DNA from: Candidatus Endomicrobiellum mastotermitis
Lineage (GTDB): Bacteria > Elusimicrobiota > Endomicrobiia > Endomicrobiales > Endomicrobiaceae
Direction of reading: 5' to 3'
Assembly (NCBI GenBank): GCA_031272445.1
Contig: JAISTT010000002.1
Coordinates: 1-62,036, forward strand
Length of the DNA: 62,036 bases
In this document: piece after piece, positions 9,003-17,947 of the stretch
Numbering within the stretch: the first letter of the stretch is position 1
Layout of the letters: the number at the start of each line of letters is the position of its first letter
Translations under genes and position numbers: made by a program
Notes under the pieces: model-generated
The model's input: only the letters and a program-made list of their open reading frames with translations
The model's database searches: none
What the model was told of the DNA's origin: nothing

Positions 9003-9810
9003 TAAAAATATCTCCATGAATAATTTCAGCAAGCATAGTCGCACTTTTGGCAAACTTTAGAGGTGTCGGATTAAATATACAACTATTATCGACATTAATT
9101 ACGAAAATCTTATTATTCTTTACAGCTTTTACCATTTTATATCTATTCCACCTTGCTACTTCTTTATCATTATTGACATCACCCATATTTACTAGCACTA
9201 TAATATCAGGGTTTTGTCTAATAACATTTTCAATATTAACATTAAAATATCGCACATTAAAATCCTCATATACATTCACAGTTCTCGTATAATAGTTATA
9301 GTCATTTATAAAACTTTGTCTGCCTAAAGTAAAGAGTGGTCTTGCACCAATCTCCCAAAATATTCTTAATTCGTCAAAACTTTTCAACTTATTATAAATT
9401 CTCTCCAATAAACGCCTCGCAGTACTCACAACTCTTTTCCCATCTTTTACCCTATTAAGCTTTTTAGCTAAGTTGAAATAGTTCACACATATTTCATTAA
9501 AACTTTCAGCTATTTCCACAATATACACTTCAAAACCAAGACGTTCAAATTTTTCAGCTGTCGCTTTAGTATTACCCTCTTTTGTTAAGATAATCAAATC
9601 AGGGTTAAGAAGTATTACTTTTTCTACATTAGGCTCTAGAAGCGTACCTACCACTTCTTTTTTAATCATCCCCTTAGGACAATAAACTGTTATGCCCACT
9701 ATAAACTGCTCAACACCTAATTCATAGAGACTTTCTGTAACTGATGGTGCCAAAGAAACTATACGCCTATAATTTTTACTCCAACCAATATCTGTTAATA
9801 AAAATAACAA
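8992..9810 (-). CDS. btuF: Periplasmic corrinoid/iron-chelate-binding protein (BtuF-like)
   Basis: This is the binding protein of the importer, with the fold of BtuF/FepB: IVSLAPSVTESLYELG at the start of the mature protein, then LLEPNVEKVILLNPDLIIL, and QNPDIIVLVNMGD in the second lobe. The open frame only allows a TTG start at 9810, which gives an implausibly short signal peptide. Reading upstream in frame gives NKKVVICIFILLFLL, a good hydrophobic core with no ATG. An ATG at 9854 starts MELLKIK in another frame and would join this core if one A were added to an A5 run (9833-9837 or 9839-9843). So the gene has a frameshift, uses transcript slippage, or starts at a non-ATG codon. The gene order cobO-btuF-btuC-btuD supports B12 uptake. 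Confidence 0.75.
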   Translation of the reverse strand: MLFLLTDIGWSKNYRRIVSLAPSVTESLYELGVEQFIVGITVYCPKGMIKKEVVGTLLEPNVEKVILLNPDLIILTKEGNTKATAEKFERLGFEVYIVEIAESFNEICVNYFNLAKKLNRVKDGKRVVSTARRLLERIYNKLKSFDELRIFWEIGARPLFTLGRQSFINDYNYYTRTVNVYEDFNVRYFNVNIENVIRQNPDIIVLVNMGDVNNDKEVARWNRYKMVKAVKNNKIFVINVDNSCIFNPTPLKFAKSATMLAEIIHGDIFNGK

Positions 9811-9868
9811 TATAAAGATACAAATAACAACCTTTTTATTTTTAATAGTTCCATTACGCGAATTGTTA

Positions 9869-10393
9869 TTAATATTCTATACCTTTTCGTGCCTGCACTC
9901 CATTTTTATAAGGGTGTTTAACCTCTTTCATCTCAGTCACTAAATCTGCTATATCAATCAGTACCTTTGTGGCTCCTCTACCTGTCACAACTATGTCTGA
10001 TTTCTGTGACAATTTTTTTATAAGAGCAACAAATTCATCCTCATTTATAAGCTTATCCCTTAATGCAACATTGAACTCATCTAAAACAATCAAATCATAT
10101 TTTTTAGAATTAATACAAGTAAGTTCCCTTAACTTATCCATAGCAGAACTGCATAGATTTGCAAGTCTTTCAGAATTTACATTATATAAGTAACAAGGAT
10201 GCTTTTTTACAAAAGAGAAAAAATCTAAATTTTCTAATCCTAATAAGATATTTTGCTCTCCATAATAATCATTATCTTTAAATAATTGTATAAAGCAAAC
10301 TTTAAAACCATGTCCCAAGAAACGAATTATTTGTCCTACAGAAGCAGTTGTCTTACCTTTACCATCACCTATATTTAACATTAACATAATCAC
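9869..10393 (-). CDS. cobO: Cob(I)alamin adenosyltransferase (CobO/BtuR type)
   Basis: This cytosolic enzyme transfers the adenosyl group of ATP to cob(I)alamin to make coenzyme B12. At 174 residues it is a normal CobA/CobO-type protein with the P-loop GDGKGKTTA, LFKDNDYYGEQNIL, YDLIVLDEFNVAL and VVTGRGA. It is first in the unit with the importer genes, so the operon reads as import followed by activation of the vitamin. Its product is what the class II ribonucleotide reductase at 18.9-21.2 kb needs. I saw no cobalamin riboswitch box upstream. Confidence 0.92.
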   Translation of the reverse strand: MIMLMLNIGDGKGKTTASVGQIIRFLGHGFKVCFIQLFKDNDYYGEQNILLGLENLDFFSFVKKHPCYLYNVNSERLANLCSSAMDKLRELTCINSKKYDLIVLDEFNVALRDKLINEDEFVALIKKLSQKSDIVVTGRGATKVLIDIADLVTEMKEVKHPYKNGVQARKGIEY

Positions 10394-11009
10394 AATCCTT
10401 ACATAACTGTATGAATGGTATATTTATTTATATCTATTATTTATGAAAAGTTTTAAAGCTACACTCACAATTTCTATGCAACTAATAATCATATCTCACG
10501 ATTACAATTATTGCATAAAGTTTATCTATTTTTTTACTACTTAACTATTATAAACTAAACAATTTTCCAAATTTTAAAAAGAAATAAACTTTTTTAAAAA
10601 TAACAAAAATTATTACATTCTTACATAAATTCTAAAACTTGTTTCAAGTTATAAAATTCATCTATTATCTCTTTTGCTAAACTTTTATATCTTTATCCAC
10701 ACGTTAATACTAAAATCTAATATTTCATTAGCAAAATTACTAAAAACTCTAGAAATATTTTTTTTCTTAATTGTTCTCTATGTCAAAGATAAATTTGATT
10801 TTAATTTATCCATTAAGTGATTATTTCTAAGCTTATTACTTTTGTATATTTTGAATTCTTTAAATTAAAATCATATTCTTTACTTTTGTGAGACATATTA
10901 AAATATAATATAACAAGTCTTGACAAATCAAACCTAAATAGAAACTTTCCTCATCAAAAAAAACAAATAGTGACCCATTGAAATTAAAATTTTTACACGC
11001 TTGCTTGTA
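10394..11009. other. Long intergenic region upstream of cobO
   Basis: This 616-base gap holds a decayed small reading frame (10621-10896, minus) and otherwise very AT-rich sequence. I looked on both strands for a cobalamin riboswitch B12 box (GCCACTG or its complement) and found none. A lone TTATCCACA at 10693-10701 matches the DnaA box but falls inside the decayed frame and has no companions. Confidence 0.5.
10621..10896 (-). pseudogene. Decayed small gene, unidentified
   Basis: Minus-strand pieces read like protein but are split among frames. They are MSHKSKEYDFNLKNSKYTK...LEIIT-stop, then MDKLKSNLSLT-stop-RTIKKKNISRVFS, continuing FANEILDFSINVWIK, and after a shift YKSLAKEIIDEFYNLKQVLEFM-stop. 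The amino-acid mix is mixed polar and aliphatic, unlike the surrounding A/T-driven noise. I do not recognise the family. It may be a former small helical protein encoded upstream of cobO. Confidence 0.35.
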
Positions 11010-11693
11010 TTACTTCGTATTTGTTTGCCCAGAGCTCAAATGACGAACATCTTTACCATGAACCATAAAAATAATATCTTCACTGATATTCGTAGCATGA
11101 TCACCAAGTCTTTCTATACTTTTTGTTATAAAAATTAAATCAACTGCTTTTCGAATCGCATTAATATCTGAGAATTCAATCATTAAATTTTTAATATTAT
11201 CTAGAACCCCATCTCTTAACTTATCAACTTCACTATCTTTTGCAAGCACTGATAACGCAAGTTCAGTATTACTTGTATTAAAAGCTTTTATACAATCCAT
11301 TACCATATCCTGTACAATTGCTACCATCTTAGAAATATCAATAGGAGGAATAAACTCTGGATACTTCATTAAACATGAAGTCATTTTACTTATATTCACA
11401 GCTTCATCTCCCATTCTTTCTAAATCACTGTTAATACGCATTGCTGAAGTTATAAATCTTAAATCAACACCTACAGGCTGGTTTAAAGCTATAAGCTTTA
11501 AACATTTATCATCAATAACTATCTCTTGAACATTAACTTCCTTTTCTAAGTGAAATACGCGGCAATCAGATTGTTTTTTAAATTCTTTTTCTACAAGCTC
11601 TTGTGTTGCAGCTCTTATCATTTCTTGAACAAGTGCAGCCATATCAATAAGACGATTTTGTAAATCATTCATTTCAATATCAAAGTGCCGCAT
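11010..11693 (-). CDS. phoU: Phosphate-signalling regulator PhoU
   Basis: PhoU is a cytosolic metal-binding helical protein that restrains phosphate uptake through the Pst system. The 227 residues form two three-helix repeats, each with the E/D-rich metal motif: RINSDLERMGDEAVNISK in the first and FITKSIERLGDHATNISED in the second. It is the last gene of the pst unit, 58 bases after the second pstB. The partner sensor kinase and PhoB regulator are not in this window. The protein appears intact. Confidence 0.95.
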   Translation of the reverse strand: MRHFDIEMNDLQNRLIDMAALVQEMIRAATQELVEKEFKKQSDCRVFHLEKEVNVQEIVIDDKCLKLIALNQPVGVDLRFITSAMRINSDLERMGDEAVNISKMTSCLMKYPEFIPPIDISKMVAIVQDMVMDCIKAFNTSNTELALSVLAKDSEVDKLRDGVLDNIKNLMIEFSDINAIRKAVDLIFITKSIERLGDHATNISEDIIFMVHGKDVRHLSSGQTNTK

Positions 11694-11751
11694 ACTCCCT
11701 CCATCACTATACTAAAAGATAAAAAAAATAATACTTATTTTATTGTAGTTT

Positions 11752-12507
11752 CTACCCAAACCTACCGCTTACATAATCTTCTGTCTCTTTTTTCAATGGA
11801 TTCGTAAATATTTTTTCAGTCTTGTCAAACTCAACAAGTTTTCCAAAAAGCATAAAGGCAGTATCATTAGAAACTCTTGCAGCTTGTTGCATATTATGCG
11901 TAACAATTATGATAGTATATCTATTTTTTAATTGAATCATCAGTTCTTCAATTTTCTGAATTGCCACAGGATCAAGAGAAGAACAAGGCTCATCAAGAAG
12001 GATAATACGAGGAGTTACAGCAATAACTCTTGCAATACAAAGTCTTTGCTGTTCCTCTAAAGTCAAACTTAATGCTGATTTATGTAATCTGTCTTTTACA
12101 TTATCCCACAATAAAACAGCCTTTAAACTCTTTTCTACAGTCTCACTAATAGTCCACCTATTTGAACCTATCCTATTTACACGTAATCCAAATGCAACAT
12201 TTTCATAAATTGAAATTGGAAAAGGATTAGGTCTTTGAAAAACCATTCCTACATTTCTCCTTAAGATATCTACGTCAATCTTATTATCGTAAATATTTTC
12301 ACCATAAACATTAATCTCACCACTAGTGCGTACACCTTCTATTGTATCGTTTATCCTATTTATTGATCTTAAAAGCGTAGATTTGCCACAACCAGACGGA
12401 CCTATTATAGTAGTAATTCTTTTATCCTCAATATTAATGCTTATATCTTTAAGAGCATGAAAATTTGTGTAATACAGATTAAAACTCTTTATTTCTATCT
12501 TAGACAT
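11752..12507 (-). CDS. pstB: Phosphate ABC transporter ATPase PstB, copy with degenerate signature
   Basis: This 251-residue PstB has a canonical Walker A (GPSGCGKST, residues 36-44), Q-loop Gln91 in MVFQRPNPFP, Walker B with catalytic Glu173 (IILLDEP) and switch His204 (VTHNMQQAARVS). The ABC signature, however, is lost. Where PstB normally has LSLSGGQQQR it reads LSLTLEEQQR, so S149T, G150L, G151E and Q152E. The rest of the signature helix (LCIAR) is normal. It follows the other pstB by a 173-base gap and precedes phoU. Since an ATP site is built from the Walker motifs of one subunit and the signature of the other, this protein can supply a good Walker side but not a good signature. Confidence 0.93.
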   Translation of the reverse strand: MSKIEIKSFNLYYTNFHALKDISINIEDKRITTIIGPSGCGKSTLLRSINRINDTIEGVRTSGEINVYGENIYDNKIDVDILRRNVGMVFQRPNPFPISIYENVAFGLRVNRIGSNRWTISETVEKSLKAVLLWDNVKDRLHKSALSLTLEEQQRLCIARVIAVTPRIILLDEPCSSLDPVAIQKIEELMIQLKNRYTIIIVTHNMQQAARVSNDTAFMLFGKLVEFDKTEKIFTNPLKKETEDYVSGRFG

Positions 12508-12680
12508 TAGTTTTCAGAAGCCACCATTAATAAAATACCACGAACCTTCTTATTTTTCAAAATAAATATGCCCCATGCTATCGCCTACCAACGACTAAGA
12601 GATAGCAGTTTTTATATAAACATTATCATTCCAAACTATAACCAAAACAACATTTAACAATCTTTTTTATTTATTTCTTT

Positions 12681-13433
12681 TTATCCAAACCGACCTGTTA
12701 TATAATCTTCCGTTTGTTTTTCTTTAGGAGAAACAAATAGTTTATCAGTCGTACCAATCTCGACAATTTTGCCCATAAAAAAGAATACTGTTCTATCACT
12801 AACACGAGATGCTTGTTTTACATTATTTGTCACAAGTACTATAGTATATTTTTGTTTTAGTCCAATCATTGATTCTTCAACTTTTACTGTGGATATAGGA
12901 TCAAGTCCAGAACATGGTTCATCAAACAATATAACCTCAGGATTAATTGCAAGAATTCTAGCAATGCAAAGTCTTTGCTGTTGTCCTCCTGACATCTTCA
13001 TAGCAGACGATTTTAATCTATCTTTAACTTCATCCCATAAAGAGGCGTCTTTTAAAGCTCGTTCAACTAAAGCATCTTGTTCAGACTTTTTAGAAATAAG
13101 TCCAAGACGTTTTGGAGCATAGACAATATTTTCATATATGGTCATAGGAAGAGGTGTTGGCATTGCAAAAAGCATACCGATACGTCTCCTTAAATCTTCC
13201 ATACTTATATCAAAAATACTACCACCATCAAGATAAACTTCACCTCTGCGAGAATATGTTAAATCTAAATCATTCATTCTATTTAAAGCTCTTAAAAACG
13301 TTGTCTTGCCACTGTTTGATGGGCCTATAATGCTTAAAATTTCATTTTGAATAACATTAATATTTAACGATTCTAATACACATTTTCTATTGTAATAACA
13401 ACTTAAATTATCAACTTTAATTTTATCTACCAT
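12681..13433 (-). CDS. pstB: Phosphate ABC transporter ATPase PstB, copy lacking Q-loop Gln and switch His
   Basis: This 250-residue PstB has a perfect signature (MSGGQQQRLCIAR, residues 147-159) and Walker B with Glu172 (VILFDEP). Walker A is slightly unusual (GPSNSGKTT, residues 37-45). The Q-loop reads MLFAMPTPLP, with Ala90 in place of Gln. The H-loop reads VTNNVKQASRVSD, with Asn203 in place of the switch His. These are the motifs that the neighbouring copy keeps. Its start overlaps the end of pstA by 7 bases. From memory, a divergent PstB subfamily with similar Q- and H-loop changes exists in other phyla. The two copies together look like the two halves of one heterodimer. Confidence 0.93.
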   Translation of the reverse strand: MVDKIKVDNLSCYYNRKCVLESLNINVIQNEILSIIGPSNSGKTTFLRALNRMNDLDLTYSRRGEVYLDGGSIFDISMEDLRRRIGMLFAMPTPLPMTIYENIVYAPKRLGLISKKSEQDALVERALKDASLWDEVKDRLKSSAMKMSGGQQQRLCIARILAINPEVILFDEPCSGLDPISTVKVEESMIGLKQKYTIVLVTNNVKQASRVSDRTVFFFMGKIVEIGTTDKLFVSPKEKQTEDYITGRFG

Positions 13434-14281
13434 TTCCTATGCTTCCTGAAATAAATCCTAACGAAAATTGCAATAAAACTCATTGTTAAAATCATAACTA
13501 AAAGTACAAGAGCTGTACCAAATATAATACTGTTAGGCATATTAGGAATTTGAGTTGAAATAATATACAAATGATAAGGTAAAGTCATCACTTGATCAAA
13601 CATCGAATGTGGCAAATGTGGTACGTAAAACGCTACAGCAGTAAATAATATTGGCGCTGTTTCACCCGATATTCTTGCAATACTGAGTACCGCCCCTGTC
13701 ATAATTCCTGGAAGAGCATTAGGAAGAACTATATGCCTTATAGTTTGCCAGCGACTCACTCCAAGTGACCAACTCGCTTCTCTGAATGAATAAGGCACAC
13801 TGTTTAACGCATTACGCGATGTTGTTATGATAACCGGGAGTTCCATTATAGACAAAGTCAAAGCTCCAGCAATAATAGAAACACCCAATTTTAAAAACAT
13901 AACAAAAATACCAAATCCAAATAACCCATAAACTACGGAAGGAATACCTGCTAAATTTACAATACCAAGTTTAATCGCCCTAGTAAGCATATTATCCCTT
14001 GCATATTCATTTAAATATATTGCTGCACAAACCCCTGTTGGAAGAGTTAACATAATAGTACTCATAACTATTGCAAATGTACCCACTATGGCAGGAAAGA
14101 TCCCTCCTTCGCGCATCCCATTTTTAGGCATAGATGTTAAAAATTCCCAATTTACAACAGATATTCCATTTTTTACAATTATAAAAATAATCGCCATAAT
14201 TGGCATAATGGCTAGAGCAGTTGCTAAAAACAAAATTAAATATGAAAATTTTTGTGACAACTTAGGGTTTAACTTTATCAT
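13427..14281 (-). CDS. pstA: Phosphate ABC transporter permease PstA
   Basis: This is one of the two inner-membrane permeases of the high-affinity phosphate importer. It has 284 residues with six hydrophobic segments and the family blocks GGIFPAIVGT, GVCAAIYLNEYA, and the coupling-helix region FREASWSLGVSRWQTIRHIVLPNALPGI. It overlaps pstC by 4 bases upstream and pstB by 7 bases downstream. Length and motifs are normal. Confidence 0.94.
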   Translation of the reverse strand: MIKLNPKLSQKFSYLILFLATALAIMPIMAIIFIIVKNGISVVNWEFLTSMPKNGMREGGIFPAIVGTFAIVMSTIMLTLPTGVCAAIYLNEYARDNMLTRAIKLGIVNLAGIPSVVYGLFGFGIFVMFLKLGVSIIAGALTLSIMELPVIITTSRNALNSVPYSFREASWSLGVSRWQTIRHIVLPNALPGIMTGAVLSIARISGETAPILFTAVAFYVPHLPHSMFDQVMTLPYHLYIISTQIPNMPNSIIFGTALVLLVMILTMSFIAIFVRIYFRKHRKW

Positions 14282-15180
14282 TTATTTTTATTCTTACCAA
14301 GGAATAAATCTGCTACAAAATTTATTAAAAATGTTATCAAAAAAAGCACAAGGCCTATAGAAAATAATGCTTTATAATGCATACTCCCTTTAACAGTTTC
14401 TCCCATTTCAGCAGCTATCACAGCCGTCATAGTTCTTACTGGTTCAAAAATTGAATGAGGTATACGAGAAGAATTTCCAGTTATCATCATAACAGTCATA
14501 GTTTCACCTACTACTCTACCTATGCCAAGCATTATCGCAGCCATTATTCCAGGTCTTGCTGTTTTTAACACAATTCGCCTCATGGTTTGCCATTTAGTTG
14601 CCCCTAAGGCAAGTGCTCCCTCCTTATACTGCCAAGGAACAGAATGTATAGCATCCTCAGATATTGTTACCATAGTAGGCATAGCCATAAAAGCAAGCAT
14701 TACTGATCCTGAAAAAGCAGTAAGTCCAGTAGGAACATTAAATAACTTTCTAACGCAAGGGACAAGTACTATCATTCCAATAAAACCTATAACTACACTT
14801 GGGATTGCAGCCATAAGTTCAACCAGAGATTTCAAAACATCTCTTACACTCTTACTAACAACCTCTGAAATGTAAAGTGCAGTCATAATACTAACTGGTA
14901 CTGCTATTAAACATGCACCTAAAGTTACCAAAAAAGAACCTACAATCAAAGATAAAATACCAAATAATGCAGGCTCTGAATCTGGATACCAATACCGTCC
15001 AGTAACAAATTTAGTAATATCAAAATCTTTAAAAAAAGCAAAACTTTCCATAAACAAAAAACTAAAAATTAAAATGACAAAAATGACAGATAATGTTCCA
15101 CATGAAAAAATTACTTTTTCAATTATAGTATCTATAATTCTTCTCATTTTATTATGTTTCCTCAATTTAAAAGTTTTCAC
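14278..15180 (-). CDS. pstC: Phosphate ABC transporter permease PstC
   Basis: This is the partner permease of PstA, 300 residues with six membrane segments. The N-terminal KFVTGRYWYPD segment, LVELMAAIPSVVIGFIG and the coupling region YKEGALALGATKWQTMRRIVL are characteristic. It begins 96 bases after pstS and overlaps pstA. It appears complete. Confidence 0.94.
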   Translation of the reverse strand: MKTFKLRKHNKMRRIIDTIIEKVIFSCGTLSVIFVILIFSFLFMESFAFFKDFDITKFVTGRYWYPDSEPALFGILSLIVGSFLVTLGACLIAVPVSIMTALYISEVVSKSVRDVLKSLVELMAAIPSVVIGFIGMIVLVPCVRKLFNVPTGLTAFSGSVMLAFMAMPTMVTISEDAIHSVPWQYKEGALALGATKWQTMRRIVLKTARPGIMAAIMLGIGRVVGETMTVMMITGNSSRIPHSIFEPVRTMTAVIAAEMGETVKGSMHYKALFSIGLVLFLITFLINFVADLFLGKNKNK

Positions 15181-15276
15181 ACATGTGCTTCCAAGCGCAA
15201 GAACGCCATACTAAATTTTCAAAGGCATCAAAAACCAAATGCTAAAATTTACCTTGACAGTACTTTTCAGATATTT

Positions 15277-16176
15277 TTAACTCTTTATTTTTTTGCTCTT
15301 ATTTTTGATTGGCACAAAACTGGTCTTTAGAACAATCTTTTGTCCAGTCTCAGACAAAACATAATCAATAAACATTTTAACAACGTTACATGATTTCCCA
15401 TTCGTATAAAGATACAATGGTCTCCATATTGGATAAGTATAATTCATTACATTTTCTAATGTTGGATAAATATACTCACTATTCCCATTTACTGCAATTG
15501 AAACAGCTTTTATCCCACTATTTAAAAAACTTATACCAACATACCCTAGAGCATTAGGATTTTGAAAAACTTCATTGCAAATAGCTTGCGAGGATGGCAT
15601 AATAAGTGATCGAACAGCAAATCTACTTTTCCTATTATCATTACGTCCTAAAATATACTCTTTAAAAAATATGTGTGTACCTGAATTGCTTTCTCTTGAA
15701 AGAATAACTATTTCTCTATCTTCGCCTCCAACTTCTTTCCAGTTTTTAATTTTTGCCGTAAAAATATCTCGCAGTTGTTCCATAGTTAATTTATCTACAG
15801 AATTATTTTTATTCACAACTACTACAATACCATCAAGCCCAATTTTAAACCCATCAGGATTTATATTTTTACTTCTAGCTAGCATGACTTCTTTTTCTCC
15901 AATTTCTCTAGAAGACATAGCAATATCACATGTTCCATTTACCAAAGATACAAATCCAGTCCCAGAACCACCACCAGTAACACCTATATTAATAGATGGA
16001 TGTTGCCTAGTAAACTCTTCAGACAATTCTTGAATAAGATTTACAATAGTATCAGAACCCTTTATTTGTATAGAAGGGAAATATCTATCTTTTTCACTTT
16101 GCAACTTTAAGCAAGAACAGAAAAAGAAGAGCACTAACACTAAAAAGAAGAATAAAATTTTTATATATCTATGCAT
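15277..16176 (-). CDS. pstS: Phosphate-binding protein PstS (lipoprotein)
   Basis: This exported binding protein captures phosphate for PstCAB. The N-terminus MHRYIKILFFFLVLVLFFF followed by CSC looks like a lipoprotein signal with the lipid-bearing cysteine near residue 20-22, although the residue at -3 is atypical. Phosphate-binding segments are IKGSDTI, GGGSGTGFVSL (about residue 70) and SRESNSGTHIFFKEY. I prefer the ATG at 16176; the frame stays open to an earlier ATG at 16209, but those 11 residues do not fit before a signal peptide. It is first in the order pstS-pstC-pstA-pstB-pstB-phoU. No Pho box was recognised. Confidence 0.92.
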   Translation of the reverse strand: MHRYIKILFFFLVLVLFFFCSCLKLQSEKDRYFPSIQIKGSDTIVNLIQELSEEFTRQHPSINIGVTGGGSGTGFVSLVNGTCDIAMSSREIGEKEVMLARSKNINPDGFKIGLDGIVVVVNKNNSVDKLTMEQLRDIFTAKIKNWKEVGGEDREIVILSRESNSGTHIFFKEYILGRNDNRKSRFAVRSLIMPSSQAICNEVFQNPNALGYVGISFLNSGIKAVSIAVNGNSEYIYPTLENVMNYTYPIWRPLYLYTNGKSCNVVKMFIDYVLSETGQKIVLKTSFVPIKNKSKKIKS

Positions 16177-16291
16177 ACTGTATAAGATTTTAAAGATACA
16201 AAAGCACAAAAGAAAGACAACAATACCAAACTTTTACCTATCTATACTATTTTCTACTATACTATATTTATATTAACTAATTATTACTTTA

Positions 16292-17821
16292 TTACTCCCA
16301 TTCAATAGTTGCAGGAGGTTTGTTAGAAATATCATAAACCACTCTATTAGCACCTTTAACCTCATTTATAATTCGTGAAGACATTTTTTCAAGTAATTCA
16401 TGAGGTAATCTTACCCAATCTGCAGTCATTGCATCATCAGAATTTACAGCTCTTATAGCTATCACGTACTCATAAGTTCTGGCATCACCCATAACGCCCA
16501 CTGTTTTAACAGGTAATATTATGGCAAAGGACTGCCATATTTTTTCATATAATCCAGCTTTTACTATCTCTTCCGTTACTATATGATCAGCTTTCTTTAA
16601 AATATCTAATTTTTCATCAGTTACCTCGCCCAATATTCTTACCGCAAGACCAGGTCCAGGGAATGGCTGTCTGTTTATAATTTCTTCTGGTATCCCGAGT
16701 TCTCTCCCTAAAGCTCTCACTTCATCCTTAAATAAAAATTTTAAAGGTTCAACAAGCTTCATTTTCATCTTTTCAGGAAGTCCACCTACATTATGATGAC
16801 TCTTGATTGGCACTTTAGAACCTCTTATAGAAAAACTCTCTATAATATCAGGATATATCGTTCCCTGCAATAGAAAATCTATATCTTTCAACTTCCTAGA
16901 TTCCTTATCAAAAATCTCTATAAAAGTGTGACCTATAATTTTCCTCTTTTCTTCAGGATCAACTACACCTTTAAGTCTTGACAAAAATACTTCTTTTGCA
17001 TCAACAATAATAAGATTTTCTCCAAATATTTTACCAAATACATTATATACTCTTTCAGTTTCACCAAATTTCTGAAGCCCATGGTCTACATGAACACATA
17101 TAAGTTGCTTTCCTATAGCTCTGTATAACATTACAGCTGCAACAGAAGAATCAACTCCACCCGACATAGCACACAAAACTTTACCATCCAAGACTTGCCC
17201 TTTAATCCTTTTAACTTCATCAACAATATAAGATTTCATGGTCCAGTCAGATTTAGAACAGCAGACCTTAAATAAGAAATTCCTCAAAATTTCTCTTCCA
17301 CTAACTGAGTGCTTTACTTCAGGATGAAACTGAACTCCATAAATATTTTTTTCTACATTTTCTATTGCTGCACAAAGAGAATTGTTAGATTCTGCTGTTA
17401 TCTTAAAACCTCTTGGAATTCTTGAAAGTTTATCACCATGACTCATCCACACTGTTTCATTAAAACTAAGACCATAAAATAAAGAGCTCTTATCTTTTAT
17501 ATTGATATTTGCAAGACCAAATTCTCTATGTGTTGACGGAGTGACTTTTCCACCAAAATGCTCTGCTATAAGCTGCATACCATAACATATTCCTAAAATA
17601 GGAATACCAAATTCCCACACCCTATTATCAGGCCAAGGAGCATCATTTGAATAAACACTATCATACCCTCCTGAAAGAATTATACCTTTTAAATCTTTAA
17701 ATTCAGAAAAAGACTCAACTCGTTTATTCCCAGGGTATATTTCACAATACACTTTCTCTTCCCTAATACGCCTTGCAATTAATTGAGTATACTGCGAACC
17801 AAAATCTAATATTAAAATCAC
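16292..17821 (-). CDS. guaA: GMP synthase (glutamine-hydrolysing)
   Basis: This enzyme converts XMP to GMP using glutamine and ATP in the cytosol. The 509-residue protein has a class I amidotransferase domain with nucleophile Cys in GICYGMQL and the His/Glu pair in VQFHPEVKH. Next come the PP-loop SGGVDSSV and the C-terminal dimerisation domain ending in PPATIEWE. The length is normal. It is on the same strand as pst but in a separate function. The short gap after dcd could allow joint transcription of nucleotide genes. Confidence 0.97.
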   Translation of the reverse strand: MILILDFGSQYTQLIARRIREEKVYCEIYPGNKRVESFSEFKDLKGIILSGGYDSVYSNDAPWPDNRVWEFGIPILGICYGMQLIAEHFGGKVTPSTHREFGLANINIKDKSSLFYGLSFNETVWMSHGDKLSRIPRGFKITAESNNSLCAAIENVEKNIYGVQFHPEVKHSVSGREILRNFLFKVCCSKSDWTMKSYIVDEVKRIKGQVLDGKVLCAMSGGVDSSVAAVMLYRAIGKQLICVHVDHGLQKFGETERVYNVFGKIFGENLIIVDAKEVFLSRLKGVVDPEEKRKIIGHTFIEIFDKESRKLKDIDFLLQGTIYPDIIESFSIRGSKVPIKSHHNVGGLPEKMKMKLVEPLKFLFKDEVRALGRELGIPEEIINRQPFPGPGLAVRILGEVTDEKLDILKKADHIVTEEIVKAGLYEKIWQSFAIILPVKTVGVMGDARTYEYVIAIRAVNSDDAMTADWVRLPHELLEKMSSRIINEVKGANRVVYDISNKPPATIEWE

Positions 17822-17947
17822 TTATTTTAACCTCTTTTTATATACTTTATATAATATACTTAAAACTCAAAACAACAAATTGAAATAATACTAAAATTTC
17901 TTTTAATAAACCAAGAGCATGTTTTTTTAGTTTCCACTTTTATTGTA

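Noticed and set aside
10693-10701. Perfect DnaA-box sequence TTATCCACA suggesting an origin
   Set aside because: It is a single copy inside a decayed reading frame, with no cluster of boxes and no dnaA or dnaN nearby.
10394-11009. Cobalamin riboswitch upstream of cobO
   Set aside because: No B12 box (GCCACTG or complement) and no recognisable conserved core was found on either strand.
12508-12680. GCTATC/GATAGC repeat between the two pstB genes as a terminator
   Set aside because: The T-run follows on the plus strand, where no gene is transcribed; the stem is only 6 pairs with a long loop.
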